NCBI RefSeq assembly: GCF_045635475.1
Contig: NZ_JBJGXI010000001.1
Location: 186,001 to 250,000 of the forward strand
DNA length: 64,000 bases
Direction: 5' to 3'
DNA from: JBJGXI01 sp045635475
Lineage (GTDB): Bacteria; Bacillota; Bacilli; Bacillales; Amphibacillaceae
Shown: one piece after another, positions 52,923 through 62,760 of the stretch
How the letters are laid out: each line of letters starts with the position of its first letter
Numbering within the stretch: position 1 is the stretch's first letter
Notes under the pieces: generated by a model
What the model was told of the DNA's origin: nothing
Seen by the model: only the letters and a program-made list of their open reading frames with translations
Database searches by the model: none
Position numbers and translations under genes: made by a program

Positions 52923-54100
52923 TGGTCTCTCTAGATTCACCTAATTCCTATCAAGTCCATGGACTCCACTATAAGACAGGTGATGAAGTGATAATTGATA
53001 TCACAGATGGGAGCATACAGGACATACAAGCATGTCCGACATCTGATCAACAGGATAATCTTCCAATCATTGCACCGGGATTAGTTGATTTACAAATTAA
53101 TGGCTATTTAGGAATGGATTTCAATCAGTCTCCATTATTAGAAGAAACGGTCACAAAAATAACCTATACGTTAGTAAAGGTCGGTGTGACCTCCTACTAT
53201 CCAACCATCATTACGAATAGTTCGGAAGCAATTGAACAAGCCATGAGTGCTATCGCCAATGCTTGTCATCAAGATGAGATGGTTAACAGTGTGATTGCTG
53301 GCATTCACTTAGAAGGTCCATTTATTTCTCCAGAAGATGGCCCAAGAGGTGCCCATGATGCACAATACGTAATGGCCCCCGATTGGAATCTATTTAGTAG
53401 CTGGCAAGCTGCCGCAGATGGAAAAATTAAAATTGTTACGCTCTCTCCAGAATGGGATGGAACAGATGCATTTATTAAGAAGTGCAAAGAGCACGGCGTT
53501 ACTGTCTCGATTGGACATACTGCTGCCTCTGCGGAGCAAATTAACTCTGCTGCAGATGCCGGTGCGCGGTTGTCGACGCATCTTGGTAATGGGGCGCACG
53601 TCATGTTGCCAAGACATCCGAATTATATTTGGGAACAGCTCGCTAATGATAAATTATATGCTTGTATGATTGCTGATGGCTTTCATTTACCAGCGTCCGT
53701 ACTAAAGGTATTTCTACGTGCGAAGCAGGAAAAGGCGATGATTGTGAGTGATAAAGTGTCGTTATGTGGAATGGAACCTGGAGAGTATTCGCTTCATATT
53801 GGCGGAAAAGTTATTTTAACTGAAACAGGCAAGCTTCATTTAGCAGACAATCCAAGGTTATTAGCTGGATCCGCAAGTAAATTAATACAAGGAATTCAAT
53901 TCCTTGTAAATAGAAAAATTACTACCTTTGCCGGTGCATGGGATATGGCTTCTGTAAGACCAGCTGCATTTATGCAGTTGGAAGACAGCACCTTCCAAAT
54001 TGGATCAAGGGCAGATGTTGTATTATTCACAGAACGAGACGGAAATATTGATATCAAGCAAACGATAAAGAAAGGAAAGCTAGTTTATGAAGCTGATTGA
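52922..54100 (+). CDS. nagA: N-acetylglucosamine-6-phosphate deacetylase (divergent)
   Basis: 392 residues. APGLVDLQINGYLGMDF lacks the HxH metal pair (Q-x-N as in E. coli NagA), unlike the HVH of the broken copy at 12742. Other motifs: HLEGPFISPEDGPRGAH, SIGHTAAS, ADGFHLP, IVSDKVSLCG. The usual THLFNAM is STHLGNGAH here. It deacetylates GlcNAc-6-P or a modified form. Translationally linked to nagB. Confidence 0.85.
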   Translation: MVSLDSPNSYQVHGLHYKTGDEVIIDITDGSIQDIQACPTSDQQDNLPIIAPGLVDLQINGYLGMDFNQSPLLEETVTKITYTLVKVGVTSYYPTIITNSSEAIEQAMSAIANACHQDEMVNSVIAGIHLEGPFISPEDGPRGAHDAQYVMAPDWNLFSSWQAAADGKIKIVTLSPEWDGTDAFIKKCKEHGVTVSIGHTAASAEQINSAADAGARLSTHLGNGAHVMLPRHPNYIWEQLANDKLYACMIADGFHLPASVLKVFLRAKQEKAMIVSDKVSLCGMEPGEYSLHIGGKVILTETGKLHLADNPRLLAGSASKLIQGIQFLVNRKITTFAGAWDMASVRPAAFMQLEDSTFQIGSRADVVLFTERDGNIDIKQTIKKGKLVYEAD

Positions 54101-54139
54101 AAGACAGAGGATCATAATCTTTTAGAGAGGAGGAGTAGA

Positions 54140-56380
54140 ATGGCTAAAACGATCCAATCAGACCATATTTATAAACCATTGACACATGTAACTTATGAGA
54201 TGTTCGGTGCCCCTTTAAACGGAATTGATGATGATACGTTGGCATTAAAACAATGTCATGAATTTGCTAATAAACATCAATTAAAGGTGGAACAGCATAG
54301 AGGAAAAATTAATCTAGCAACAACAGACTTACATGGTTCCCCACTGATTAAAACGGATACAGATTTATCTGGTATGGAATTAATCTTGGATGATAATATG
54401 GATGAATTAACCCTTTATAAGCTGGAAAGTGATGAACCAGTAGAGGAAATAGAAGTAAACGCAACACTTCAATCCCAGCTAAAAGAAGATGCCTTAACAA
54501 TCCCTGCCTTATCAGCCTATAAATTCTCTTTATTCGTTGTAGAAAGCGATGAACTGCTGGCAGTCAGGGAAAATGGAATGGACTATTTCAAACATGAAAA
54601 TTTTACAATTGGTCAAAATGGAACTTTAATTGATGGAGGTCTATTACTAGACTACACCACTGGCAATCTCAAGCTTACAAGAAAGAGTATATTGGATCGC
54701 CCAATTACTGTAAAAGCACCATTTATTAACGTGAAAAAGAAAAATAGCGTAATTTTAGGCACGATTTTTTCCATTAAAAGAAGCAATGTTTCTTTTCAAC
54801 TTAGTGGGATAGATGAAGATTTACCACTTGAAGAGAAGACGAGCCGATTTAGAGGATTTCTGATTGAAATAATCGATACGTACAATTTTCATTTCTTTGG
54901 TGGAATAGGAGAAAACAGTGGAAAGTTAACTACGACCAATGCTACGCAAAGCCAATATATATTTAAAGTAAACACTTCTTCTAAAATTAAACTGACTGAT
55001 CTTGTGCTTCAAAGAGGATGGGGCGCTATGAACACAGAATTTATTAAAGACATGACGATACGGGACTGTGTACTTAATCGTACGGATAGTCATTTTGGAA
55101 TGAGTGATTTAACAGTCGAAAATGTCCGGATTGTTGGCAATAATGGTGGCGTTCAAATTGGTTGGGGAAAAGGAAATACGTACATTAAAAATGTGCGGAT
55201 TGACTATTCAGAGGCAACCAGTAGTGTAAATCAGAACAATGCCATCACTTTTCGAACTGATTTAGGCATGTCTTATGAAGGAAACGTCACGATTGATGGA
55301 TTGGATATTAAATTGTATGATGACCTTTCTGAATATAAGGTCATGTATATGTTTTTAGGTTGGGAGTTTGATTTTCAATATACGAGGCAGCTTAAGCTAC
55401 CTAGGATTTCATTAAATAATGTTACAGTCACTCCGAAAGTACCGCAAACCAAGCTGATCGTAACAGGAATGGATTTTTATATGAACGGTAAACACCAGGA
55501 AGGAAAGTTAGCAATTCCTCAAGAGCTATCGATTCATAACCTCATATTAGTGAATGAAGGACCCAGACATATATTGCGTGCTGTCCGGTTTGACCAAAAT
55601 GCAATTAATGGAATAGATCCAAGTGAAAAATTTAAGATAGCCATATCAAATACGGGTCGTCTCAATGCTGACACATTTAATAGGAATGACAAGGAAGAAA
55701 TGGTCTTTCTAAAGGATGCTACAACCAAGGACGTCGCAAACTGTGATCTTATACTAAAACATGTAGCTGGCCGAATTAAAAGTCATTTATCATTTCTAAC
55801 TGATTTATACGTAGAGGATTTGGTAGGGGAAATCGTGTCAGATGATCAAGCAAGCTTTACTTATAATAAAGTAGAAATCGAAAAGTCAAGGTTAATAATA
55901 TTATCGCGGGCAAAAAAAATAGTAGTTAACTATTCCCAAGTGGAGCATATGCGAGACGTTGGGAAAATAAAAGCAAGTAATTCTATTTTCGATAATATCG
56001 ATGTAACGTTGATGGAAGCTGTGGATTTCTTCAAATGTAACCTAAGCGGCCAGTTTGCGATCAATAAAAGTATGAATATTGATCAAAACTATTGTTTTGA
56101 TCATTGTGATATTTATCCGCAACGAGACATAGACAACAAGCATACTGTCCTTACATTAGGCAATACCATCATGCGTCATTGTTTTATACACGCTTTTACA
56201 CATGGGGACAGTTACCTCCCTGTTCATCTGATCCACGATCATGCCATCATCTTATTAGGTAACATAGTGGTTGGAGAAGTAACGGAACCGTCTTCTGTGG
56301 ATAGATTGTTTCATTATATTAGTAACGGCTTTCCACAACCAAAAATAAGCTTTAAATCAGAAAGGGGAGGTCAGGGGTGA
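54140..56380 (+). CDS. Cytoplasmic right-handed beta-helix protein
   Basis: 746 residues from ATG 54140, after agagaggaggagtaga. N-terminus FGAPLNGIDDDTLALKQCHE is the capping segment seen in pectate-lyase-3/tailspike proteins (FGAxGDGxxDDTxAIQ). Residues 160-720 hold many short beta turns (VENVRIVGNNGGVQIGWGKG, YIKNVRIDYSEA). No signal peptide. It overlaps GH20 by four bases, so both act together inside the cell. Candidate intracellular lyase or hydrolase on imported oligosaccharide. Family and catalytic residues not recognised. Confidence 0.75.
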   Translation: MAKTIQSDHIYKPLTHVTYEMFGAPLNGIDDDTLALKQCHEFANKHQLKVEQHRGKINLATTDLHGSPLIKTDTDLSGMELILDDNMDELTLYKLESDEPVEEIEVNATLQSQLKEDALTIPALSAYKFSLFVVESDELLAVRENGMDYFKHENFTIGQNGTLIDGGLLLDYTTGNLKLTRKSILDRPITVKAPFINVKKKNSVILGTIFSIKRSNVSFQLSGIDEDLPLEEKTSRFRGFLIEIIDTYNFHFFGGIGENSGKLTTTNATQSQYIFKVNTSSKIKLTDLVLQRGWGAMNTEFIKDMTIRDCVLNRTDSHFGMSDLTVENVRIVGNNGGVQIGWGKGNTYIKNVRIDYSEATSSVNQNNAITFRTDLGMSYEGNVTIDGLDIKLYDDLSEYKVMYMFLGWEFDFQYTRQLKLPRISLNNVTVTPKVPQTKLIVTGMDFYMNGKHQEGKLAIPQELSIHNLILVNEGPRHILRAVRFDQNAINGIDPSEKFKIAISNTGRLNADTFNRNDKEEMVFLKDATTKDVANCDLILKHVAGRIKSHLSFLTDLYVEDLVGEIVSDDQASFTYNKVEIEKSRLIILSRAKKIVVNYSQVEHMRDVGKIKASNSIFDNIDVTLMEAVDFFKCNLSGQFAINKSMNIDQNYCFDHCDIYPQRDIDNKHTVLTLGNTIMRHCFIHAFTHGDSYLPVHLIHDHAIILLGNIVVGEVTEPSSVDRLFHYISNGFPQPKISFKSERGGQG

Positions 56381-58278
56381 AGATTCATTTTACCGGTGAC
56401 ATGACAGAGCTTGAAAAGGGAATAGAAATTCTGGAAAAAGAGCTACACGTCACGATTGCATCTGATGGATTGCACATACAGGTTGAAAAAACAGAAGAAA
56501 ATAGCTTGTCCGCTTCGCTTAATCAAAATCAAGGCTTGATTCGTTACAAGGAAAGCATTCACTTTTTTCGTGCACTCGGTTTATTTATGGAGGCAATGGA
56601 GGACAAAAGCTCTTTTGAGATAAAAGAAGAACCACAATTTACGATGAATGGCGGTATGTTCGACTGTTCGAGAAATGCGGTAATGAAAGTGGAAACGGTG
56701 CAATTGTTATTGCGTAAGATGGCTGTAATGGGATTAAATACCTTTATGTTATATACAGAAGATACATATACAATTGAGGGGGAACCATACTTTGGCTATA
56801 TGAGAGGGCGTTATACGAGTGCTGAATTAGAACAGATTGATAATTATGCTGCCGCGCTAGGAATTGAAGTCATTCCTTGTATTCAGACCCTTGCTCATCT
56901 GGCCACCTATTTACAGTGGCCAATTACACAACCAATCCAGGATACCGATGATATACTACTAGCGAATGCGGAGGAAACCTATTCATTAATCGAGAAAATG
57001 ATTGCTACGGCATCTAAGCCGTTTAGAAGTAATCGTATTCATATCGGAATGGATGAGGCGCATTTTCTTGGGAGAGGCAAGTACTTAGATAAAAATGGCT
57101 ATCAATCCAGCTTTCAGATTATGTCCGCACATTTAGAAAGAGTGAAATACATTACGGAAAAATACAAGCTTAAACCAATGATCTGGAGTGATATGTATTT
57201 TCGGTTAGGCTCTAAAAACGGCAAATATTATGATAAAGATCTTGTTATTCCAGAAGCGGTTATAGAGGAAATACCTGATAATGTTCAGTTTGTGTATTGG
57301 GATTATTATCATAATGATCATGAATTTTATTGTGAGTGGATTAATAAACACCGCGAATTCGGTTCTGATCCCATTTTTGCAGGGGCAGTTTGGACGTTTA
57401 ACGGCATGACCATTAACTATGATAAAACATTTACTACAACGAATGCTGCACTTTCCGCCTGCAAGAAAGAAGGCGTCCAAGAAGTATTTTCTACTTTTTG
57501 GGGAGACAATGGTGCAGAAACAAATGTCTTTACGGCATTACTTGGATTACAGCTTTTCGCTGAGCATGGGTACAGTAAGGAATTGGATACAGCGAAATTA
57601 AAGCGTCGCTTTAAATTTTGTACACAAGCTAGCTACCAAGGCTTTATGGATTTAGGTAAATTAGATTATCCTCCTTGTGCACGACCTGCAGAAAGTATCA
57701 CAGAAACACCGGGACAGCCAGATAATCCATCGAAGTTTTTACTATGGCAGGACCCATTAATGGGGCTCTTCGATAAGCATGTGGAGAAGTATGATTTGAA
57801 TACGTACTATCTAGAATTAAAAGTACAATTAGAAGAAGCGAAACACAACAATCAAGATTGGGCATATTTATTTGATGTCCCGATTGAATTGTGTAATGTG
57901 TTAAGTATAAAGAGTAATTTAGGTAATAAGTTAAAGCATCTATACGAAACAAATGACAAAGTGCGACTGCAATCCATGTTGGAAAGTGAACTTCCAACAT
58001 TAAGGAATAGAATAAACCTGTTAAAACAAACACACAAAAGATTGTGGCATAAGACAAACAAGCCATTCGGATGGGAAGTTTTGGATATACGATACGGTGG
58101 ACTGTTAGCAAGAATGGAAACAACGATGGAAAGATTGCAGAGCTATGTTGATGGGGAATTAGAGGAGATTGAAGAACTGGAACAAGACAGACTTTATTAT
58201 CACCCAATTATTGAAGAACGCGGAGGCATTGGTAGGAATAATATCTATACTAATATTGCTACGGCGAATGTTTTATAA
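56377..58278 (+). CDS. GH20 beta-N-acetylhexosaminidase (cytoplasmic)
   Basis: 633 residues from GTG 56377, six bases after aaaggggagg. N-terminal GH20b-like domain (1-85), then the catalytic barrel with EPQFTMNGGMFDCSRNAVM, ECNT-like YTEDTYTIEGEPYFGYMRGR, and the catalytic pair Asp226-Glu227 in IHIGMDEAH. Trp residues at VYWDYYHND, AVWTFNG and FSTFWGDNG line the pocket. Close in pattern to GH20C/Paenibacillus Hex1 exo-enzymes. No signal peptide. It removes terminal GlcNAc or GalNAc in the cytoplasm. Confidence 0.92.
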   Translation: MKIHFTGDMTELEKGIEILEKELHVTIASDGLHIQVEKTEENSLSASLNQNQGLIRYKESIHFFRALGLFMEAMEDKSSFEIKEEPQFTMNGGMFDCSRNAVMKVETVQLLLRKMAVMGLNTFMLYTEDTYTIEGEPYFGYMRGRYTSAELEQIDNYAAALGIEVIPCIQTLAHLATYLQWPITQPIQDTDDILLANAEETYSLIEKMIATASKPFRSNRIHIGMDEAHFLGRGKYLDKNGYQSSFQIMSAHLERVKYITEKYKLKPMIWSDMYFRLGSKNGKYYDKDLVIPEAVIEEIPDNVQFVYWDYYHNDHEFYCEWINKHREFGSDPIFAGAVWTFNGMTINYDKTFTTTNAALSACKKEGVQEVFSTFWGDNGAETNVFTALLGLQLFAEHGYSKELDTAKLKRRFKFCTQASYQGFMDLGKLDYPPCARPAESITETPGQPDNPSKFLLWQDPLMGLFDKHVEKYDLNTYYLELKVQLEEAKHNNQDWAYLFDVPIELCNVLSIKSNLGNKLKHLYETNDKVRLQSMLESELPTLRNRINLLKQTHKRLWHKTNKPFGWEVLDIRYGGLLARMETTMERLQSYVDGELEEIEELEQDRLYYHPIIEERGGIGRNNIYTNIATANVL

Positions 58279-58296
58279 AAAATGATAGGAAAGTTT

Positions 58297-58420
58297 GCGC
58301 AGGTGTCCAGCTCCGGCGCCTACCCCCTCGAGGTCTTAAGTAGACCCTCTTTGTGGCAAAAAGCGCCACATAGAGGGTCTACTTAAGCTTGTCGGGGGTG
58401 AGCAAGGCGCCTGCGCTTTT
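58297..58420. terminator. 124-bp palindrome acting as two-way terminator; Bacillaceae-type repeat
   Basis: The outer arms gcgcagg/cctgcgc, then ggcgcc, ccccct/gggggt, cttaagtagaccctct/agaggg tctacttaag and tgtggc/gccaca form a long stem around aaaaagc. tttt follows on the plus strand. It lies between convergent genes. Confidence 0.8.
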
Positions 58421-58443
58421 CTTAGATAGCTTCTCATTTTGTA

Positions 58444-60681
58444 CTAGGACACATTTTTCTTCCGATAATCTCCTGGCGTTACACCGGTAATTCGTTTAAA
58501 CATGCGATAAAAGGAGCTAGCGTTCAAGTAGCCAACTTTCTCTCCAATTTCCTGAACTTTTAAGTTGGTGTCAGACAGTAATGTTTTTGCATTGGCTATC
58601 CTTTGCTCATTAAGATAATCAATAAAGTTTTTACCGGTTTTTTCCTTGAAATAGGTAGATAGATATCCTGTACTAATCTTTAGTTGGTCAGCTAAGATAT
58701 CGAGTGAAATATCTTCAGCATAATGCTCGTTTATATAGGTAAACACAAATGATGTGATCGAGTCATGTTCTTCCTTTCTTTTTTTGATCAGTGCTGTAGC
58801 TGTGAGCAAGTAGTTCTCGAAGAACTCATCATATTCCATTAACGTGTGACAGAACTCTAATTGTTCAGAATATGTTTGCAAAGGACCATTATCTAAATTT
58901 AAGGATAGTAACGTCTGGTTGATCTTACTTACAATATAGTAGGCGTATTCTCGAATGTGAGTAGCAGAGATTCCTTTTTTACACATTTGTCGCATTAATC
59001 GCTCAACCCAGGTAATGACAACAGCATCATTACCTTCCAGTAGATGGATGTGGAATTCTTGCTCTTGATTTGGTGTTAAGAAGAATTCTTCGCTATTTAC
59101 ATCGATGTCATAAATAATTTGTGATTTATCATCTAATTTCCTTTGTTGGGAAGCATGAAGTACCTTTTCATATACATTTGTAAGCTGAGAAGCATGATTA
59201 TGTGTAGCGCTTACAGTTATCGTAACGTAGTAATAATCATGGTCCACATTGAAAGCATCTTTCATACTAGTTACAAAGTTTGCTAATTCTTTTTCAGATT
59301 TTCCGTTTAAAAATATAAGAGATAAAATCTGGTATCTGTCAGCTTGAAATGTGACTGCTTCCGGTGAAAAATCGGAAGTCGTATGCGATAGATAATCCCT
59401 TAAAAATCGATTTGCTGCCTTCCCTTCTAATGCAAGCTCTTTAAAACGATTTTTAAGAAAAATATTAAACATTAAGAATTTATAAGGCTCATCTGTAAAA
59501 TTAAAGTCTTTAATGCCATTGTTGTTTCCGTCTAAATTTTTTATTTTGTTAATATAAACATAGCTTTTTAAAAAATTGTTTTTTTGTTTAAGATTTCGAT
59601 TTATAGTTTGATGTTCTTGCATTAACGTATTTAAGTTTTTATTTATCTCTCTATATTCATTAATATTTGTTTTGAATGGTTCAAAGGCATTCACCTGTTG
59701 AATCGATTGTAAAATCTTTTTAATTGGATTATTAAATCGTTTACTAAACCAGAAGGAAGTAATGATAGCTAAAATAATGGAAATGATTAAAAATAAAACA
59801 ACCATCGTGTTCATTCGATAAATATTTGCGTCAATATACTCCGTAGGGATAATATTAATGTATGTTAAATTACTAAACGATCCTTTTTTATAAAAGTAAT
59901 ACTGATCATTAATTTTAACATGCCCTTCCGTGTTTTTATGTATAGGCAATTGGGCAATATTTTGGTTAGTTGTAGAAAATAAAACATCATCATTGTTATC
60001 CAAAATGACAAGTTTGTAATTGATCGATTGATGTGCACTATAGAAGATTTTATCAGCATCTAAGAAAGCGGTTACATACATTTCCGAAAACAAAGGATGT
60101 TTAACAATAATTGGAATTAGTTGTTTGTTATTTCCACTATAATAAGTAAAAGTAGTAGCGGGTAAAATTTTCTTATCAAAGGACTCCTGAAATTGATCTT
60201 TCCAAAAAACGTAAGGATAATTAGGATTCTTTAAATACTTTGTATACATGGATTGCAGCGAGTATATACCATCCTTATTAATGACAACGTCTTGATTATC
60301 AAATGTAATTAATAAATCGTCCACATATTGAAAATCACTACTTAAAAGTAAGTTTTTATTTCTTTTTATTATTTTATCAGCAATTAAATAGCTAAAATCA
60401 TCGCCCATTAGGGTTTGGTAATACATTGTGTTGAGTAATTCATCAATCGAAAATACGAGGGACTGATCCACAATCCCTTCTAATTGTTCTTCGTAATTCT
60501 TCACTGTGTTGTTTACATTATTTGTGTTGTAAGTAATGGTTTCCTGTTGAATGTAATTCTGAAAGAAAGTAATAGATAGGAAGTTAGATGAGATTAAAAG
60601 TGTAATGATAATCATAAAACATAGAAATACTCGGATGAAGAGAGAGTTTGCAGCTAGCTTAAGTTTAAGAATATACTTCAT
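58444..60681 (-). CDS. Membrane AraC-type regulator (YesS-like)
   Basis: 745 residues; aggggg precedes the ATG at 60681. Membrane helix (about 16-38), extracellular sensor domain (40-290), second helix (about 292-315, MVVLFLIISIILAIITSFWF), cytoplasmic linker and two AraC helix-turn-helix units (ISLDILADQLKISTGYLSTY, VQEIGEKVGYLNASSFYRMF). Divergent from the importer at 61090 and probably its activator. Same design as 25713-27968, but the extracellular domains differ, so another signal is sensed. Confidence 0.92.
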   Translation of the reverse strand: MKYILKLKLAANSLFIRVFLCFMIIITLLISSNFLSITFFQNYIQQETITYNTNNVNNTVKNYEEQLEGIVDQSLVFSIDELLNTMYYQTLMGDDFSYLIADKIIKRNKNLLLSSDFQYVDDLLITFDNQDVVINKDGIYSLQSMYTKYLKNPNYPYVFWKDQFQESFDKKILPATTFTYYSGNNKQLIPIIVKHPLFSEMYVTAFLDADKIFYSAHQSINYKLVILDNNDDVLFSTTNQNIAQLPIHKNTEGHVKINDQYYFYKKGSFSNLTYINIIPTEYIDANIYRMNTMVVLFLIISIILAIITSFWFSKRFNNPIKKILQSIQQVNAFEPFKTNINEYREINKNLNTLMQEHQTINRNLKQKNNFLKSYVYINKIKNLDGNNNGIKDFNFTDEPYKFLMFNIFLKNRFKELALEGKAANRFLRDYLSHTTSDFSPEAVTFQADRYQILSLIFLNGKSEKELANFVTSMKDAFNVDHDYYYVTITVSATHNHASQLTNVYEKVLHASQQRKLDDKSQIIYDIDVNSEEFFLTPNQEQEFHIHLLEGNDAVVITWVERLMRQMCKKGISATHIREYAYYIVSKINQTLLSLNLDNGPLQTYSEQLEFCHTLMEYDEFFENYLLTATALIKKRKEEHDSITSFVFTYINEHYAEDISLDILADQLKISTGYLSTYFKEKTGKNFIDYLNEQRIANAKTLLSDTNLKVQEIGEKVGYLNASSFYRMFKRITGVTPGDYRKKNVS

Positions 60682-60744
60682 TTGGCTGACCCCCTATAAA
60701 GATAATTGATAGTATGATATTTATTATAAGCGAAAAGTACTTAT

Positions 60745-60773
60745 TTGACGTATTGCATTTTATTAAATATTTA
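60745..60773 (+). promoter_or_regulatory. Candidate promoter in the divergent intergenic region
   Basis: ttgacg, 17 bp, tattta. The long leader from here to 61090 contains a lone gaaggaggt at 60891-60899 without a usable start codon after it. The rest of the 60682-61089 gap shows nothing else. Confidence 0.35.
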
Positions 60774-61089
60774 TACTATTTTCATATTTGTGATTTTTGT
60801 GCGATAAAAAAGTAAATCGGTGAATATACGGTGAGTGTAATTCTTGTTTATGATTTAAATGTAACATTTAGTTAAGCATATTTGATTTAGAAGGAGGTAT
60901 CAACCATTTTTCATCATTGCTTGTTTGCATACAAAAGGCTGCTTTACTGAATCAATTTTATAATACTTATTTAACGTCTCTGACAACGAAAGATAGTGGG
61001 GTTAGATCGTTCCTAAACTATATGACGTTGCAAATGACTATATAAGGTAATTATGAGATTGGACCTTATTAGAAGAGAGGGGTAATTAA

Positions 61090-62688
61090 ATGTTGAGAAA
61101 GTTTTTCCTTTTACTAGTATTACTGTTGACGATGACAGTAATTGTTGCATGTTCAGATGATAGTTCTACAGCAGATGATCAAAACACCCAAGATACAAAT
61201 AATGGGGAAGTAAATGATGATAATGGTAACCAAACAGCCGACGACAAAACACCCGACAATCAACAACAAGATGAAAAGCCCACATATTGGTCAGAGGATG
61301 GCGCAAATCTAAAACTGTTCTTGGCTTCGCATGCGAGCTGGCCATATCAAGATGAATGGCCTATTTGGGATTGGATCAAAGAAAAAACTAATATCACCAT
61401 TGAAGGACAGCCACCTTCTGGAGAATATGCAGATAAATTATCGATTACGATGGCATCAGGGAATTTACCGGATTTATTCAATATTTGGTCAGGCGATGAT
61501 TCAAAATATGGTCAGGCAGGGGCATTTGTTGACTTAACAAAGCACTTGGATAAAATGCCAAATCTTAAAAAATTCTGGGAAGAAAATCCTGATGTAAGAA
61601 GTCGAGCAACTCTTCCTGATGGAGCTGTTTACTTAGCAATTGCAGAAGGATCTAGTTTTTCAAATCAACGTGCTTGGCAATATCGAGAGGACGTTTTTGA
61701 AGAAAATGGTCTAGAAGTTCCTACAACTTGGGATGAGCTATATGATGTAAGTAAGAAACTGAAAGAAATTTATCCAGATAGTTTTCCACTAGTTTTTAGA
61801 GGTGGTATAGGCGCATTTGGTAATATATCTATGAGTTTTGGAACCTATAATAATTATTTTCCAGATCTAGAAACACGAGAAGTAAAATTCGGACCGACTA
61901 CAGATGAATTCAAAGCATTGGTGACAAGAATGAATACATTTTATGATGAAGGACTCATCCCACCAGATTGGCTTTCTATTAATACAAAGCAGTGGACAGA
62001 ATATGTTGCAACAGATAGTTCATTTATGACAGTCGATTATATTGGTCGAATTGATTACTTCAATAATATGTTTACAGAGGGTAAAGGTAGACAAATGGCT
62101 TATATGAAACCACCAGCTGGTGCCGGAAGCCCGGGGTATGTAATAGATGCTTATTACAATAGTGAAGGTCTTGCAGTTGCTGCCACTTCTGAAAATATGG
62201 ATGCTGCCTTTAAATATATTGACTTCCTATACTCTGATGAAGGTATTGAAACAATGAGTTGGGGTGAAGAAGGCCAGACATTTGTGAATGAAAATGGTGA
62301 AAAGAAAATCGTCGATACTTACATTAGTTTCGATGACTTAAGAGTAAAAACTGGTATGGGAACATACGGAACTTATGGTTACTTCAATCCTGAAGCTGCT
62401 TACTCCATGATGAATGATGAACAAAAAGAAGTGTACGAAACCATATCAGAAACTGCTTATCCAGAGAAAATAGTAAAACCTACTTTTACAAAAGAAGAAC
62501 AAGAAGTTATGTCTGTAGAAGGAGAAGCGGTTAAGAAGCATTACGAGGAAGAAATAGCGAAATTCATCATCGGTGATCGTTCACTTGATGAATATGATCA
62601 ATTTATTTCGGAATTAGAAGACTTAGGGTTGCAAAAAGTAATCGATACGTACACAGTAGCTTGGAAGCGTCAAGGCACAATCGAATAA
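61090..62688 (+). CDS. Sugar ABC transporter binding lipoprotein, LplA/LipO type
   Basis: 532 residues from ATG 61090 with agaggggtaatta upstream. Lipobox VIVAC (Cys21), an acidic Asp/Asn/Gln-rich linker (22-65), then a long solute-binding fold: MASGNLPDLFNIWSGDDSKY, WQYREDVFEENGLEVPTTWD, FKYIDFLYSDEGIETMSWGE. Follows the GH20 block and may bring in its substrate, an amino-sugar oligosaccharide. No ATPase. Confidence 0.92.
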   Translation: MLRKFFLLLVLLLTMTVIVACSDDSSTADDQNTQDTNNGEVNDDNGNQTADDKTPDNQQQDEKPTYWSEDGANLKLFLASHASWPYQDEWPIWDWIKEKTNITIEGQPPSGEYADKLSITMASGNLPDLFNIWSGDDSKYGQAGAFVDLTKHLDKMPNLKKFWEENPDVRSRATLPDGAVYLAIAEGSSFSNQRAWQYREDVFEENGLEVPTTWDELYDVSKKLKEIYPDSFPLVFRGGIGAFGNISMSFGTYNNYFPDLETREVKFGPTTDEFKALVTRMNTFYDEGLIPPDWLSINTKQWTEYVATDSSFMTVDYIGRIDYFNNMFTEGKGRQMAYMKPPAGAGSPGYVIDAYYNSEGLAVAATSENMDAAFKYIDFLYSDEGIETMSWGEEGQTFVNENGEKKIVDTYISFDDLRVKTGMGTYGTYGYFNPEAAYSMMNDEQKEVYETISETAYPEKIVKPTFTKEEQEVMSVEGEAVKKHYEEEIAKFIIGDRSLDEYDQFISELEDLGLQKVIDTYTVAWKRQGTIE

Positions 62689-62698
62689 TAAATCTCAT

Positions 62699-62728
62699 TC
62701 TGGATGGTAATACACATTGCCATCCAGA
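62699..62728 (+). other. Hairpin between binding protein and permease
   Basis: tctggatgg/ccatccaga with a 12-nt loop, no T-run beyond aaaa. Same position as the hairpin at 7408-7453; it probably sets higher binding-protein than permease expression. Confidence 0.65.
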
Positions 62729-62760
62729 AAAATCAACGATAGAAAGGGAGTGTCAAATCG

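Noticed and set aside
57698..58207. 169-codon minus-strand frame opposite GH20
   Set aside because: Shadow of a well-supported enzyme gene; no start signal and no recognisable domain.
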